Assembly: GCA_023078555.1 (NCBI GenBank)
Contig: CM041198.1
Span: 1,786,800 to 1,850,799, forward strand
Source: Ulva prolifera
Lineage: Eukaryota; Chlorophyta; Ulvophyceae; Ulvales; Ulvaceae
Length of the DNA: 64,000 nt
Direction: 5' to 3'
Part shown: positions 11,380 to 22,682 of the stretch, piece by piece
How positions within the stretch are numbered: the first letter of the stretch is position 1
How the letters are laid out: each line of letters begins with the position of its first letter
The notes under the pieces: model-generated
Database searches by the model: none
The model's input: the letters and a program-made list of their open reading frames with translations, nothing else
What the model was told of the DNA's origin: nothing
Program-made: the position numbers and the translations under genes

Positions 11380-14300
11380 ATGTCTCTCTCGAACGCCAAC
11401 TCCAACGCCAACTCTCCTCGCGAGGAGAGGCGTGACGATGCTGACCAGCAGCCTCTCGTCGACAGGGACGCTGACCAGCAGCTCCCTGACGGAGAACAGC
11501 CTGCGGGTATGTTGCTCCGGGGCGGCCGAATTGTCCGGCCACGACCCTCTTCCCACACTGGGCAGAGCAGTCAGCAGGTGCCTTTTTCCTCTCATGTCGT
11601 GAACGATCCTGGTCACACTGAGTCACTCATATCACTCGAGACGTTAACCGAGGCGCTGCGCGCATCTCGGGGGCGTAGCGAACCTGATTTGACTAAAGGG
11701 AAATTGCCTGATTGGAATTACAAGACTGAAAGTTTCGTTGCGTACGAACAGAAAGTCTTTTTGTGGTTAGGTCAGTTCGAGTTAGATCATCTGTTGCAGC
11801 ACGCACCGTCTGCGGACGAACAGCGTGTTCACGCTAGGGCGAGGACACAGGTCCTAATGTCTTTGCCTGACGCGGATAGGACGACTGTCTATCGCATGTC
11901 GCATTTGTGTGAAGCATGGTCTTACTTGACTGCCAAGTACAGACCTAGCACTGAAGCCGAGATCCACAGACTGTGGAGTCGGTTCAATTCTTTGTCACAA
12001 CACAATAAAGATGTCGCGACATATTGTGGTGAGGTGATGAGTGTTTACACTCAACTGGAGGCACTAGGTGCCGATGTGGGCCAGCGATGGCTTCGATTGA
12101 AACTGTTAGAGGTGGGGGAAGAGTTCAACGCTGTGCGCGGCGAAGTTCAACACTCCTCCCCTCATGTGATAATATCGCGTTTAACTGAGCATGCTGATTT
12201 GCTCAAACAACAGCGGTCGCTGCAGGCTAGGTCTGGGGCGCCCGCGGGCAAACCAGGCCATGGCTGGCGCAAGCAGCACCGTGGTGACGGCCCTGTGGTC
12301 GCTGCTCTCGCAGCTGGCCAGGCTCCTCGCGAGGAGACCAGGACCTGTTTCTTCTGCAAGAAGAAGGGACATTTGCGTGCGAACTGCCCCCAACGCAAAC
12401 AGGCTGCGGCCAGAGATGTTTGCACTATTGAAATGCCTGCCAAGTATCCACAGCCGGACGCGTCCATGCCGTGGAACATCATTGTTGATAGTGGGTCGGA
12501 CATGCATATAGTAGGAAATCGGGAAATGTTCACTGAGTACGGCCCGTGTCAGAAAGTTGCCAATCTCGCGGGACCAGGGCAGCTTTCTATCATGGGTAGG
12601 GGAACCATTCAGGTGAACCTGGGTACTTATGTGGACAAGCATGGGAACACGCACCCACTGGATGTGGAAATTCCCGGTGTATACTATGCTCCTGAATGTC
12701 CGTACAACCTGCTCAGCACGATGGGTCTTAGACACGAGCAGATGTTCTTAGACACGCGTAGGAATGTGTTGTATGTCCCTGGTCTGGGTGATATGGCTAC
12801 CGACGTAGAGGACGATGCCAAATATCAGGAACTAGATATGGATGGTCACCCTGTCTTTGCGTTCAAAATGGCAGTAGAGTCCAAACCCATTCTCGTCGGT
12901 GCGCCTGTCAATAGGGGGGTAGTCTGGTCTAACCAGAGCAGTCCGACCTCAGTTGTTGAGGATCAACAGCAGTGGCATCATGTGGCGGTCGCGGCCATTG
13001 ACCTGCAGCGACCCAATGCTGGGGGAGCTGAGGTCCCGCATGATGCATACTTGCTGGAACCTGCTTTTCTAGCACACTTGTCTTTTCACCAGTCAAATTG
13101 GGTCCTTAAACGCATGCAATCTAATAGTGAATTTTATGGTCATTTGAATTTGGATGTCGATTCCGAGCCATTGGGGAATCGGTGTCACGGCTGCAGAATT
13201 GGCAAGGTGCCTGCGGGTAACTTCTCTGCCAATGATCGTGAGCTCATGGGTCAGGCCAAGTGGCCTGGTGAGCAACTGCATGCCGATTTAGCTGGTCCTG
13301 TCTCTCCGGTAGGAATTGGTGGTGTGAAATATGTTTTGTTTGTGATGTGTGCCTTTACCCGTTATACTTTCGTGGTAGGTCTGCGCAAAAAGAGTGAGGC
13401 TGCGGCCATGATCTCTTATATTATCGAACGCATTCGGGTGAATGTGGTGAAGCCAGGTGAACCGGGTGTGCGCATCCTACACACCGACAAAGGGGGAGAG
13501 TTTATGGTCGCGGCCTTAAAGCTCTACCTCCAGCGTCGTGGCATCACTCACCGCTTAACCCCCACAGCCGCTCATCGCTGTAATGGCATGATCGAGAGGA
13601 GGATCGGAGTGGCCTTTGAGTCACTCCGTGCTGTGCTGCTCGCGAGCGGCCTGCCTCTGTTTCTGTGGATTGAATGCCTCGCCAGTGTTGTCCATGGTCA
13701 CAACCTCACGCCGTCGTCGGCGTTGTACCATGACAAATTGGCGAGCATCCTCAAGGGCTTGAAAGCTCAGCATGCTGTCAACGCATCTGCGGATGTTGAC
13801 GAAGCTGAGAAGAGCCTGGGGAAGGGTAAGCGCATGAAAAAGGCCGAGCGCGATAAGTTGAGGGATGAGGAAAAGCGCAAGTACAAGTTGCTTGCGACGA
13901 CAGAATTAGATGAGTTTTTAGTGCGGTCTTGTGATAAGGATATCATTCCTTATATGGCCTTTTTCAGAGACACCTCCGTTGAGGTGTTCCAAGATCTGCT
14001 GCGGCAGCAGCGTCCATGGGGGGTTGAAGTGTATGCATACCCTAGGGATGACAAACTGCGGAAGTTGTCCCCGCGGGGTGTGCCTGCATACTGGGTCGGG
14101 GCTGGGTTAGGCCCCAGCATGCAGCGTGTGTACGCCCAGGACGTTCCTGGGGGTAGGGTTTTTGTTGTGCGTCAGGTGATGTGCACTGCGGATCAGATGA
14201 TCCGGCACGTACGCAAGTACGATGCGTCCGCCGTTGTGGACAAGAGGGAACCTAAGGAATTTGCGAACTCCTATACGGTTGCCTTCGAGGGGGACGATGA

Positions 14301-16377
14301 GGGTGAGCGTGTGACTGACGCCGATGTCCCTCCTTTCGCGGCAGAGCACACGTATGATGGGGGAGTGTTGCGCCGTCTGCGTGACCAGCTCCACACCCCC
14401 CCTGGTCATGGTAGGGTCCCTGTCATGGAAATGACATTCCGGCAGGACAACCCTGACCCTGATCCTACTGCGTACTCTCCACGATTTGGAGCTGGCTCCT
14501 CTGCGGAGATTATCCGACGTGACCCTGCTAGGGCAACGCCGGAAATAGCCAGAGCAGCTTTGCACCGCACGCGTGCAATGTCCAGAGCTGCTGCTCATCC
14601 TGCCGTCCCTGCCCCCCCTCGTGTTCACGGCGAAGTGCATCATCCTGTCGCCACGCCCTCTCGCACCGCGCGGTATGTTGTCACGCGCAATGCTGTGTTG
14701 CACGACCCTGGTGTAGAAGTTGCGTTCCCCATTCCAATGTCTGTCAGTGCGTCTGATGACGACATGGAGGATCCGTCCGATGATGACAGTCGTGGCATCT
14801 ATGACGACGATGACGAACAGCGCATGGACTACACCGTTTCAGATGATGAAAGAGCTGCGGCTCATCAGAATCTGGAGGCTCAGCGGGTCCGCTCTGGGAG
14901 TAATTCGGCAGCGGCCTCAGCATCTGGCGCGGGGGCAGTTGCTCAGCCCTTGCGAGGAGCTGAGGCGCCGAGGCCCTTCTGGGAGGATGAGCCAGATGAG
15001 GTGGAGACCGGGTCCGAATTAGGGGGAGAGGATCCGGACCCCTCAGCCGCGGTTGGGGTTGATTTGCCTGACGAGGTGAGGGCCGTTCCAGCTGCCTTAC
15101 CTCGTATTAAAATCAATCCTCTTGTACGCAGACGCCTTGTTCCATTGGCTGCGGATGTAGCAGCTGTACAAATGCATGAGCCTGCGGGCTCTGACATTGC
15201 TAGTAGTGAAACAGTTGTAGCTGCTATTGATGTTTCAGCTTGCGAACAGGACACATCAGCCGCGGCTGACTGTGGAGTGTCCTGTGCAGGCCTGAAGCCT
15301 CAGCATGTGGAGTCTGGTGAGCAGCAGAATGCTCAGCGTCGTGGGTCGCGCAGAGCAGCTGCCGCCAGGAAGCAGAAGGCCTCCGACCCTGATATGCCTT
15401 CTTTGAAGGAGGCACTCGCGAGTGCTGACAGGGATGCATGGCTGCGTGCCATGCAGGAGGAGGTAGATGCACTGGGTGAGCACGGAACCTTCGGGTTGTG
15501 CTATCTGCCTGCGGGCAAACGGGCTATCTCGGGCAAATGGGTGCTCAAGATCAAGCGTGGGCCTGCTGGCGAGGTTCAGCGGTATAAGGCACGATATGTA
15601 GCTCGTGGTTTTTCTCAGGTAGAAGGTGTAGACTTTTTTGAGACTTGGTCTCCTGTCGGTAGTTATGCGACACTGCGTGTGTTGCTGTCAGTTGCTGCTC
15701 AGGAAGACTTAGAGATTAGGCACATAGACATTCAGTGCGCTTTTCTGAATGGCGAGCTAGAAGAAGAAGTGTTCGTTGAACAGCCCCCGTTCTTCACTGA
15801 CGGGACAGCACATGTCTGGAGATTGCATAAAACCCTGTATGGCCTGAAGCAAGCTGCTCGCGAGTGGCATAAAGCTTTAATAAAGGTCTTAGCTGAGATG
15901 GGATTTGTGTGCGCACAAAGTGATCCCGGACTGTATGTCAGAACATCTGGTCGCTGCTTTATTTTCTTATGGGTCGATGACTTGTTCATATTTAGTAGCT
16001 CTGCGGGGTTACAAGAACTTGTCGACATCATTCTCACAAAATTTGAGGGCAGAGATTTAGGTGAACTTGCATGGGCACTTGGCACAGAGATCATGCGTGA
16101 TCGCAAGGCCAAAACAATCATCATGACACAACGAAACAAAATTCGAAACTTGCTTGAAAAGTACAGTATGTCTGACTGTCGCAAGTCTCCCACTCCCTTA
16201 GTGCCGCGGCAACAACTAAGGAGTGCGAAAGAGCATCCTGACCTGGAAAAAGCCAGTGCTGCTGAGCATTCCAGGTTCATGAGTGCTGTAGGAAGCATCC
16301 AGTATATTGCAGGAGTGACACGACCTGACCTGAGCTATGTGGCACATCCCTGGCCCGGCACATGTCTAGTAGTCTAA
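11380..16377 (+). CDS. Copia Gag-Pol polyprotein (frameshifted before RNase H)
   Basis: One 1665-residue frame. Order is Gag, a CCHC knuckle CFFCKKKGHLRANC (residues 323-336), an aspartic protease with DSG at 370-372, the integrase zinc region (about 566-610), a DD35E integrase core (D about 635, D 703, E 739; HTDKGGEFM, MIERRIG), a long acidic linker, then reverse transcriptase (YKARYVARGFSQ, HIDIQCAFLNGELEEEVFVEQP, LWVDDLFIF with DD at 1533-1534). The Copia order integrase before reverse transcriptase is clear. The tail reads PWPGTCLVV because one base is missing near 16348 relative to the old copy (ACATGCCC in the old copy, ACATCCC here); RNase H follows in another frame. Gag and Pol share one frame with no stop between them. 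Confidence 0.95.
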   Translation: MSLSNANSNANSPREERRDDADQQPLVDRDADQQLPDGEQPAGMLLRGGRIVRPRPSSHTGQSSQQVPFSSHVVNDPGHTESLISLETLTEALRASRGRSEPDLTKGKLPDWNYKTESFVAYEQKVFLWLGQFELDHLLQHAPSADEQRVHARARTQVLMSLPDADRTTVYRMSHLCEAWSYLTAKYRPSTEAEIHRLWSRFNSLSQHNKDVATYCGEVMSVYTQLEALGADVGQRWLRLKLLEVGEEFNAVRGEVQHSSPHVIISRLTEHADLLKQQRSLQARSGAPAGKPGHGWRKQHRGDGPVVAALAAGQAPREETRTCFFCKKKGHLRANCPQRKQAAARDVCTIEMPAKYPQPDASMPWNIIVDSGSDMHIVGNREMFTEYGPCQKVANLAGPGQLSIMGRGTIQVNLGTYVDKHGNTHPLDVEIPGVYYAPECPYNLLSTMGLRHEQMFLDTRRNVLYVPGLGDMATDVEDDAKYQELDMDGHPVFAFKMAVESKPILVGAPVNRGVVWSNQSSPTSVVEDQQQWHHVAVAAIDLQRPNAGGAEVPHDAYLLEPAFLAHLSFHQSNWVLKRMQSNSEFYGHLNLDVDSEPLGNRCHGCRIGKVPAGNFSANDRELMGQAKWPGEQLHADLAGPVSPVGIGGVKYVLFVMCAFTRYTFVVGLRKKSEAAAMISYIIERIRVNVVKPGEPGVRILHTDKGGEFMVAALKLYLQRRGITHRLTPTAAHRCNGMIERRIGVAFESLRAVLLASGLPLFLWIECLASVVHGHNLTPSSALYHDKLASILKGLKAQHAVNASADVDEAEKSLGKGKRMKKAERDKLRDEEKRKYKLLATTELDEFLVRSCDKDIIPYMAFFRDTSVEVFQDLLRQQRPWGVEVYAYPRDDKLRKLSPRGVPAYWVGAGLGPSMQRVYAQDVPGGRVFVVRQVMCTADQMIRHVRKYDASAVVDKREPKEFANSYTVAFEGDDEGERVTDADVPPFAAEHTYDGGVLRRLRDQLHTPPGHGRVPVMEMTFRQDNPDPDPTAYSPRFGAGSSAEIIRRDPARATPEIARAALHRTRAMSRAAAHPAVPAPPRVHGEVHHPVATPSRTARYVVTRNAVLHDPGVEVAFPIPMSVSASDDDMEDPSDDDSRGIYDDDDEQRMDYTVSDDERAAAHQNLEAQRVRSGSNSAAASASGAGAVAQPLRGAEAPRPFWEDEPDEVETGSELGGEDPDPSAAVGVDLPDEVRAVPAALPRIKINPLVRRRLVPLAADVAAVQMHEPAGSDIASSETVVAAIDVSACEQDTSAAADCGVSCAGLKPQHVESGEQQNAQRRGSRRAAAARKQKASDPDMPSLKEALASADRDAWLRAMQEEVDALGEHGTFGLCYLPAGKRAISGKWVLKIKRGPAGEVQRYKARYVARGFSQVEGVDFFETWSPVGSYATLRVLLSVAAQEDLEIRHIDIQCAFLNGELEEEVFVEQPPFFTDGTAHVWRLHKTLYGLKQAAREWHKALIKVLAEMGFVCAQSDPGLYVRTSGRCFIFLWVDDLFIFSSSAGLQELVDIILTKFEGRDLGELAWALGTEIMRDRKAKTIIMTQRNKIRNLLEKYSMSDCRKSPTPLVPRQQLRSAKEHPDLEKASAAEHSRFMSAVGSIQYIAGVTRPDLSYVAHPWPGTCLVV

Positions 16378-16937
16378 AGGAACATTGGTCTGCCGTGCAA
16401 CATGTTCTGAGATACCTGCAGTCCACAAAGAACTTAGGAATAAAATTTATAGGCTCTGAGGGACACGGGTGTTTGTTAGAGGCTTATTCAGATGCAGATT
16501 TTGCGAACTCTGCTGATCTGAAAAGCGTGTCTGGTATGGTTATTCGGGTGCATGGGAACTGTGTTCTCTGGCGTTCGAAGAAGCAGAGTATAGTGGCTGG
16601 GGATACAACAGAGGCTGAGCTCATCGCGATGAGTGCAACAGCCAACGAGTTGATGTGGGTGAAGCAGTTGCTTCTCGATTTGAAACTCGTCCCACATAAG
16701 CCGACTCTGTGGGGTGACAATAAGAGTGCCAACATTTTGGCTGTTAATGCTGTGTCCACTGACAGATCCAAGCACATTCGTGTGCGGCACTTGCGAGTGC
16801 GGGAATATGTCCAGATGGATGAACTTAAGGTAGCATGGGTTGGTACTGTCGATCAGTTAGCAGATGTGTTTACTAAAGTGCTGCCCGGACCTGCTTTGCT
16901 AGAAGTTCGTAATAAACTCCAGCTAGTGGAGACGTAG
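16362..16937 (+). CDS. Copia RNase H, out of frame with the polyprotein
   Basis: 191 residues with RNase H features: AYSDADFANSADLKSVSG, DTTEAELIAMS, WGDNKSANILA and the conserved tail VGTVDQLADVFTKVLPGP. It overlaps the end of the polyprotein frame. The old sister copy reads through (AHALARHMSSSL), so the separation is a mutation of this copy rather than a recoding site. Ends 17 bp before the 3' LTR. Confidence 0.9.
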   Translation: MSSSLKEHWSAVQHVLRYLQSTKNLGIKFIGSEGHGCLLEAYSDADFANSADLKSVSGMVIRVHGNCVLWRSKKQSIVAGDTTEAELIAMSATANELMWVKQLLLDLKLVPHKPTLWGDNKSANILAVNAVSTDRSKHIRVRHLRVREYVQMDELKVAWVGTVDQLADVFTKVLPGPALLEVRNKLQLVET

Positions 16938-16954
16938 CAGGGTTTATGGGGGAG

Positions 16955-17310
16955 TGTCACAATGCATGAGCCTGCGGGCAGCAGTGTGGTGACAGGTGCA
17001 CCCATGCACGAACGATCCGCGGATCCAGTGTAGGGGTAAGCCGCCAGCGAGGATCGTCTCGATGTAGTGAGAGAGATCGTGCGAGGGTTTCCCGCCGTAA
17101 CCTTGAGTGTTGAGTGTTCAGTGTGCATATAAGCATGTGCACACTGAGATCTGTAACCATTCTCTTTACTGTTTCACGGTATTAGCACTCTCCTTTCAGC
17201 ATCTCTCGGTTCTACCTCTGTGCGCAGCAGGTACGAGATGCTGGCTGTTCCGACCTGACCTGAACAAGGACTGCGCGTCCTGACCTGCACGAATCATAGC
17301 TTTTCTGACA
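16955..17310 (+). repeat. Copia 3' LTR
   Basis: 356 bp, preceded by a purine-rich tract (TTTATGGGGGAG). Nearly identical to the 5' LTR and followed by the GATGT target duplication. Confidence 0.95.
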
Positions 17311-18830
17311 GATGTTGCAGCTGTACATATGCATGAGCCTGCAGGCTCTGACATTGCTAGTAGTGAAACAGTAGCTGCTTTTGAAGCTCTGGGCTGCAGA
17401 CATGACACATCAGCCGCGGCTGACTGTGGAGTGTCCTGTGCAGGCCTGAAGCATCAGCATGTGGAGTCTGGCGAGCAGCAGGGTGCTCAGCGTCGTGGGT
17501 CGCGCAGAGCAGCTGCCGCCAGGAAGCAGAAGGCCTCCGACCCTGACATGCCTTCTTTGAAGGAAGCACTCGCGGGTGCTGACAGGGATGCATGGTTGCG
17601 TGCCATGCAGGAGGAGGTAGATGCACTGGGTGAGCACGGAACCTTCGGGCTGTGCTATCTGCCTGCGGGCAAACGGGCTATCTCGGACAAAAGGGTGCTC
17701 AAGATCAAGCGTGGGCCTGCGGGCGAGATTCAGCGCTTAAGGCACGATATGTAGCTCGTGGTTTTTCTCAGGTAGAGGGAATTGACTTTTTTTAGACTTG
17801 GTCTCCTGTCGGTAGCTATGCGACACTGCGTGTGTTGCTGTCAGTTGCTGCTCAGGAAGATTTAGAGATTAGGCACATAGATATACAGTGTGCTTTTTCT
17901 GAACGGTGACCTGGAGGAAGAGGTTTTCGTTGAACAGCCCCCGTACTTTACAGACGGGACAGCACGTGTATGGAAATTGCATAACACTCTGTATGGCCTG
18001 AAGCAAGCCGCTCGCGAGTGGCATAAAGCTTTAGTAAAGGTCTTGGCTGAACTGGGATTTGTGTGCGCACAGAGTGATCCCGGACTGTATGTCAGTAAAA
18101 CCAGTCGCTGTTTCATTTTTCTATGGGTGGACGATCTGTTCATTTTTAGTTGCTCTGCGGGGCTGCAAGAAATCATCAGTGTCTTTCTCACAAAATTTGA
18201 AGGTAGAGACCTAGGTGACCTGTCTTGGGCACTTGGCACTGAGATCACGCGTGATCGGAAGGCCAAAACAATCACAATGACACAACGTACCAAAATCCAG
18301 AACCTGCTGGAAAAGTACAGCATGTCTGACTGTCGTAAATCTCCCACTCCATTAGTGCCGCGGCAACAACTAAGGAGTGTGAAAGAGCATCCTGACCTGG
18401 AGAAAGCCAGTGCTGCTGAGCATTCCAGGTTCATGAGTGCTGTAGGGAGCATCCAGTATATTGCAGGAGTGACACGACCTGACCTGAGCTATGTGGCACA
18501 TGCCCTGGCCCGGCACATGTCTAGTAGTCTGAAGGAACATTGGTCTGCCGTGCAACATGTTCTGAGATACCTACAGTCCACAAAGAAATTAGGAATAAAA
18601 TTTATAGGCTCTGAGGGACACGGGTGTTTATTAGAGGCTTTTTCAGATGCAGATTTTGCGAACTCTGCTGATCTGAAAAGCGTGTCTGGTATGGTTATTC
18701 GGGTGCATGGGAACTGTGTTCTCTGGCTTTCGAAGAAGCAGAGTATAGTGGCTGGGGATACAACAGAGGCTGAGCTCATCGCGATGAGTGCAACTGCCAA
18801 CGAGCTGATGTAGATGAAACAATATTGTTT
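17311..18830 (+). pseudogene. Old Copia pol, middle part (reverse transcriptase to RNase H)
   Basis: Continues the old copy broken at 10717. Reading frames 17329-17754 and 17890-18813 match reverse transcriptase and the start of RNase H of the young element, with frameshifts near 17740 and 17890, a TAG in the FFETW region (about 17794), and TAG replacing the Trp codon of ELMWVKQ at about 18811. Catalytic LWVDDLFIF remains. The CACTA element at 18831-23431 interrupts it; pol resumes at 23432. Confidence 0.9.
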
Positions 18831-20352
18831 CATAGGAGAATGGTGACGTGGTCGTGAGGACGGTGCGAGGAAGGTTTGAGGAAGAGGTGGTCATGCTTGG
18901 CGGAGCCCCCGGAACGTCGAAAGGACCGTTGGCGGAGCGCCCGGAAGGTAATTCGGAGCTTCGGAGGAAGTTCCTTGAGCGTTCCGGCCGGGCTGTTTCC
19001 ACGGGCAGTCCACAGGGGTGTTCCGCCGGAACGATTCCGGAGCGGTGCCGGAACGCTCGAAGGATCCGCAATGCATCCGGAGGACTGTTGGAGGAAGAAT
19101 GCTTAAAATTTCGGATCCGCGCCGGATCCGTTTGCGTTCCATCGGAGGCAAAGGAAGCGACCGAGCCTAGGCGGGAGAACGTGATGGTGCCTTTGTTAAG
19201 CTAGTCGAATCTCTGCCTACGTGGCCGTGGCATAGTGCGATTGCGAACTGCCTCGGTGTAAAGGCATCACAACCATCGCACAATTAAGCAATGGAGGTGT
19301 GACTGGTTGGAAAAACAAATCAGTCATGTGTTGCCCGGATGCCAACATCAACTATCCGGGCATGCGGCGGAGGTACGATGCGAACATGAGGTTTATCTTG
19401 TAGATACATATGTGTTGATCAGAATGATCGGTCGGGAATTCTGTGTGGTTTTGTCTTTACTTTTATGTAAACAATAAGTCAGGTCTGGTAAACACACTGC
19501 TTGCATTGATCTCAGCTCCATGCGCTTGTGTTTCCCAATACATGACCGTACGGAACCGTCGCTTGATGATTACATGTGGTGAAAAGGACTATCACGTACT
19601 ACCAGTATATATTCACCATCATACACTGCTCGCGATTAGAGCACATGCAGATTCATCCGAGCATGGCACTTGCCATACACATCCGTTCGAAACACTTCCA
19701 TCCAGATCTGGATCTTCATCTCCAAGCTCCCTCTGCACTTTCTTTGAAACAATATATTTTTCAACCTCCGATGAAGAGCCCGGCTCTGTTCTTGCATGTT
19801 TCGTCACTGAATCAAACCGTGTACACGACAGTCTTATTGCAAAACGTTATATATCAGATGTATGCACGGCGCGGCGACTGAGAATTTCAGTGTGTGTTTT
19901 CGCCTGTTCACTCCTTTGTGACTAAGAAAGGACGGTGCTCCACTATCCGCTCTCGCGGATTCTCGTAAACGACCGGTGCGGGACTGTCCACTCTAGCAGG
20001 CATGCAGAAGAACACTAAACTTACGATGGTGCGGATGTATCCCGCGTGCCTCCAGGGAAATGCAATGTCCCTCAGCTATCACGGCGAGACAGGACACCAC
20101 GTGGAGGCACCACGTACGCAGCTAGATGAAACATGTATACACTCGAAGGATTGCAGCCCCCACACAACGCACTCAAACAAGGAACGCGCCTGATAATTCT
20201 CTAAGCCCTCACTGCTGTCAACATTTTCCGGTCCTCTTAATCCTTTGGCTGCCTTGTCTTACAGTTTTGATCCCATGCACGCTTATAGAAGTCCCCGCTG
20301 GTACTGGCGAGGTCAAACTTGGACGCACGTGTGCACACACAAATGCGATGTT

Positions 20353-20440
20353 TGGGCGCTTGCTTGTTGCCACGAAGTCAATGTCGATGGCAGCAGTGCA
20401 TGTAAACGACATTGACTTCGTGGCAACAAGCAAGCGCCCA
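20353..20440. repeat. Perfect hairpin, 34-bp arms and 20-nt loop
   Basis: The left arm 20353-20386 is the exact reverse complement of 20407-20440 (TGGGCGCTTGCTTGTTGCCA... and its complement). The spacer is 20387-20406. It lies inside the CACTA element. Confidence 0.95.
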
Positions 20441-21972
20441 CTTTGTTCGCGGAGATTCATGCAAGCGCCGCGCGAGAGTGTTCAGTACCGGTACTGTCCA
20501 ACCATAGTCAATCTAGCACATACTCCAATGTTTGCTCTCCACAACGGAAGCACTTGGCATAGGATCGCACCACCTCCATGCCATGCGGTTTTGCTTGATG
20601 CCACGATCTCATGGCCGGCTCGAATGAACTTCCACGTGAGTGTGTGTTCCTCAGATAGTCTACGTAGGTATACCGGAAGATGCTGATACCCGTGACCTGC
20701 GAAAACACACCTGGTCAACAACCGATGGTGCACGCAAATGCGAGGCGCACCACAACGGTCCCAATCGAGCAGCAGAGAAGCAGGCGTAGATAGGCTCCAA
20801 GTAACATTACTGCTTAAGAGTACTCTAAGAATGTCAGTTTGTCTGAGACACGGAGTCGGACGGCAATCACCTCGGACAGCCGCTCTGCAAGCAAGGTGAA
20901 CGTGGTTCATGCGATCGGGCACCATCGCACATCCGAAGCTACAGCATATCAGAATATGATATGCGAAGTATCTCTAAAATGGTGGCAGGCGCCATCTGGA
21001 ACGGAACAATGTGTGCGCCTCGACCATCGATATCGGCACATCATGACCAGCTGCGTCTTCGACGCCTTCGCAAGGAATTGATGTCCACGACAGCGCCGTC
21101 AGACATTTAAAAATCGTCACACCTTGCAGCATGCTTCAATTGAGCATCTCGGAAGTTGCGCAGCGGCGATGACGCCTGTGGCTACTGCTTGCTAACAATT
21201 AGACGCCAGCCCAGGAGTGAAAGACCCGCCTACGATTCACACCACATTATACAATAATACCCACAGACAGATATTATAGAATACTTCAGGCGCTCTGTTC
21301 AACCAGATACGTCGCAATGATCATGTCGGTGCGCCCGCACACGCAGTACGGACTGATGTCATGGCTAGCACTCCAACGCATTGCGACAGCACAATGAATT
21401 GATCATACATTTATGCTCACTTCTGCAATGTTTAGATTTTAACAGTTCACATATGGATCGCGCCTGCCATGGCGAGCGTTACCGCCACATATCGCATGCA
21501 CGCATGCATGCAAAAACAGCATCGCGGTGAGTGTGGCGTTAGTGGACCCAGCAATGCACGCAACCCAAACAGCCCCAGGCCTCCATTACACAGATCTCAT
21601 GGTGCCTCCTGGCGCTAGCATGAACCCCGGATGATCGGCGACACCGAAAGCAGAGACACAACGGCAGTATGAGCCATACATATGTACGTGGTAGAGTAAT
21701 AAAATCGTTTTAGTGGTTCCGATGCAAGACAAGTCGGGCAAAAATGTAGTATATTCAACGCTGCCAGTGCAGTAGTACCGTTGAACGTTGTACCAATGTG
21801 GGTGTGCATGCGTGTTTGTGCGGGTGGGCAGCGTGTGTCGCGTGGCCTCCCCCCTCTCAGATGGCAGAGGTGGTTAGTATGGCTGTGACGCAGACTGGTA
21901 CAGCAGCAATAGCTCGGCAATGTATTAGGATGTTAGCAAAAGGTCGTCCTCTGCCTCATCACGCTGAGCAGA

Positions 21973-22275
21973 GGGGGTGAGAGTGATGCTGCAGCATCAT
22001 GATGGGCATGGCCATCGCTGCCGCAGCACAGTGGCACCTGGTGTTTCTGTGCTGTTATACCCTCCGCCCCCCCACGCAGTGCAGCGGGGGTGACAGTGAT
22101 GCTGCCCATCGTTGGCGCAGCTCACAGGCACTTGATGTTTCTGTGCTGCTACCCCCTCTGCCCCCGCACACGGTGAAGTGGGGGTGACAGTGATGCTGCC
22201 CATCGTTGCCGAATCACAGTGGCACTTGGTGTTTCTGTGTTGTTATGCCCTCAGCCCCCTTCATGTCTGCAGATG
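21973..22275. repeat. About 93-bp tandem repeat, three units
   Basis: Three diverged units, each starting GGGGGTGA(C/G)AGTGATGCTGC and containing TGTTTCTGTGCTG followed by a C-rich stretch. Units begin near 21973, 22088 and 22181, inside the CACTA interior. Confidence 0.85.
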
Positions 22276-22682
22276 GGTGCTGCCACGCCAGGGTCAGGCT
22301 GACCATCGCCTTAAAGACAGGCCACGGCGCCCTCACCACCCACGCCAGACATGTTATGCCGCGCTATACAAATGAATCGCAAGCATTATTCGTGCCACAT
22401 GCTGTAAACCTTCGGCTAGCCTCCCTGCACGTCAGGACAGTACCAGAGAAATACAAAGAGAGTCGATACAAATAAACTAGAAATGCATTATCATGATACG
22501 ATATCGACGCCGACGAGAGACTCCGGACGCTTATAATAGCTCATATGAATTGGCTTACATTGCTGTGGGAAGATGCTCCGTTGGTACTAGACTCGCTCCA
22601 GAGATCGTTGCTGGCGAGATGCAATGCTCGTGGGCTATCCATCGACACTGCAGTGGTGACTAGCGCATGCATTACTCGACCC

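Larger units (their letters stand above)
10718..17310 (+). mobile_element. Full-length young Ty1/Copia retrotransposon
   Basis: A 6593-bp element with two 356-bp LTRs (10718-11073 and 16955-17310) that begin TGTCA and end TGACA and differ at about two positions by eye (10866/17103 and 11010/17247). Target duplication GATGT at 10713-10717 and 17311-17315. The primer site TGGTATCGGTGAAGTTAGCG begins at 11074 directly after the LTR, of the methionyl-initiator-tRNA type common in Copia elements. The polypurine tract lies just before 16955. It inserted into pol of an older copy of its own family. LTR identity implies recent insertion, but a 1-nt deletion at about 16348 breaks the polyprotein. Confidence 0.96.

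Noticed and set aside
16340-16377. Programmed frameshift between Copia reverse transcriptase and RNase H
   Set aside because: The sister copy is in frame at this point and no slippery sequence is seen.
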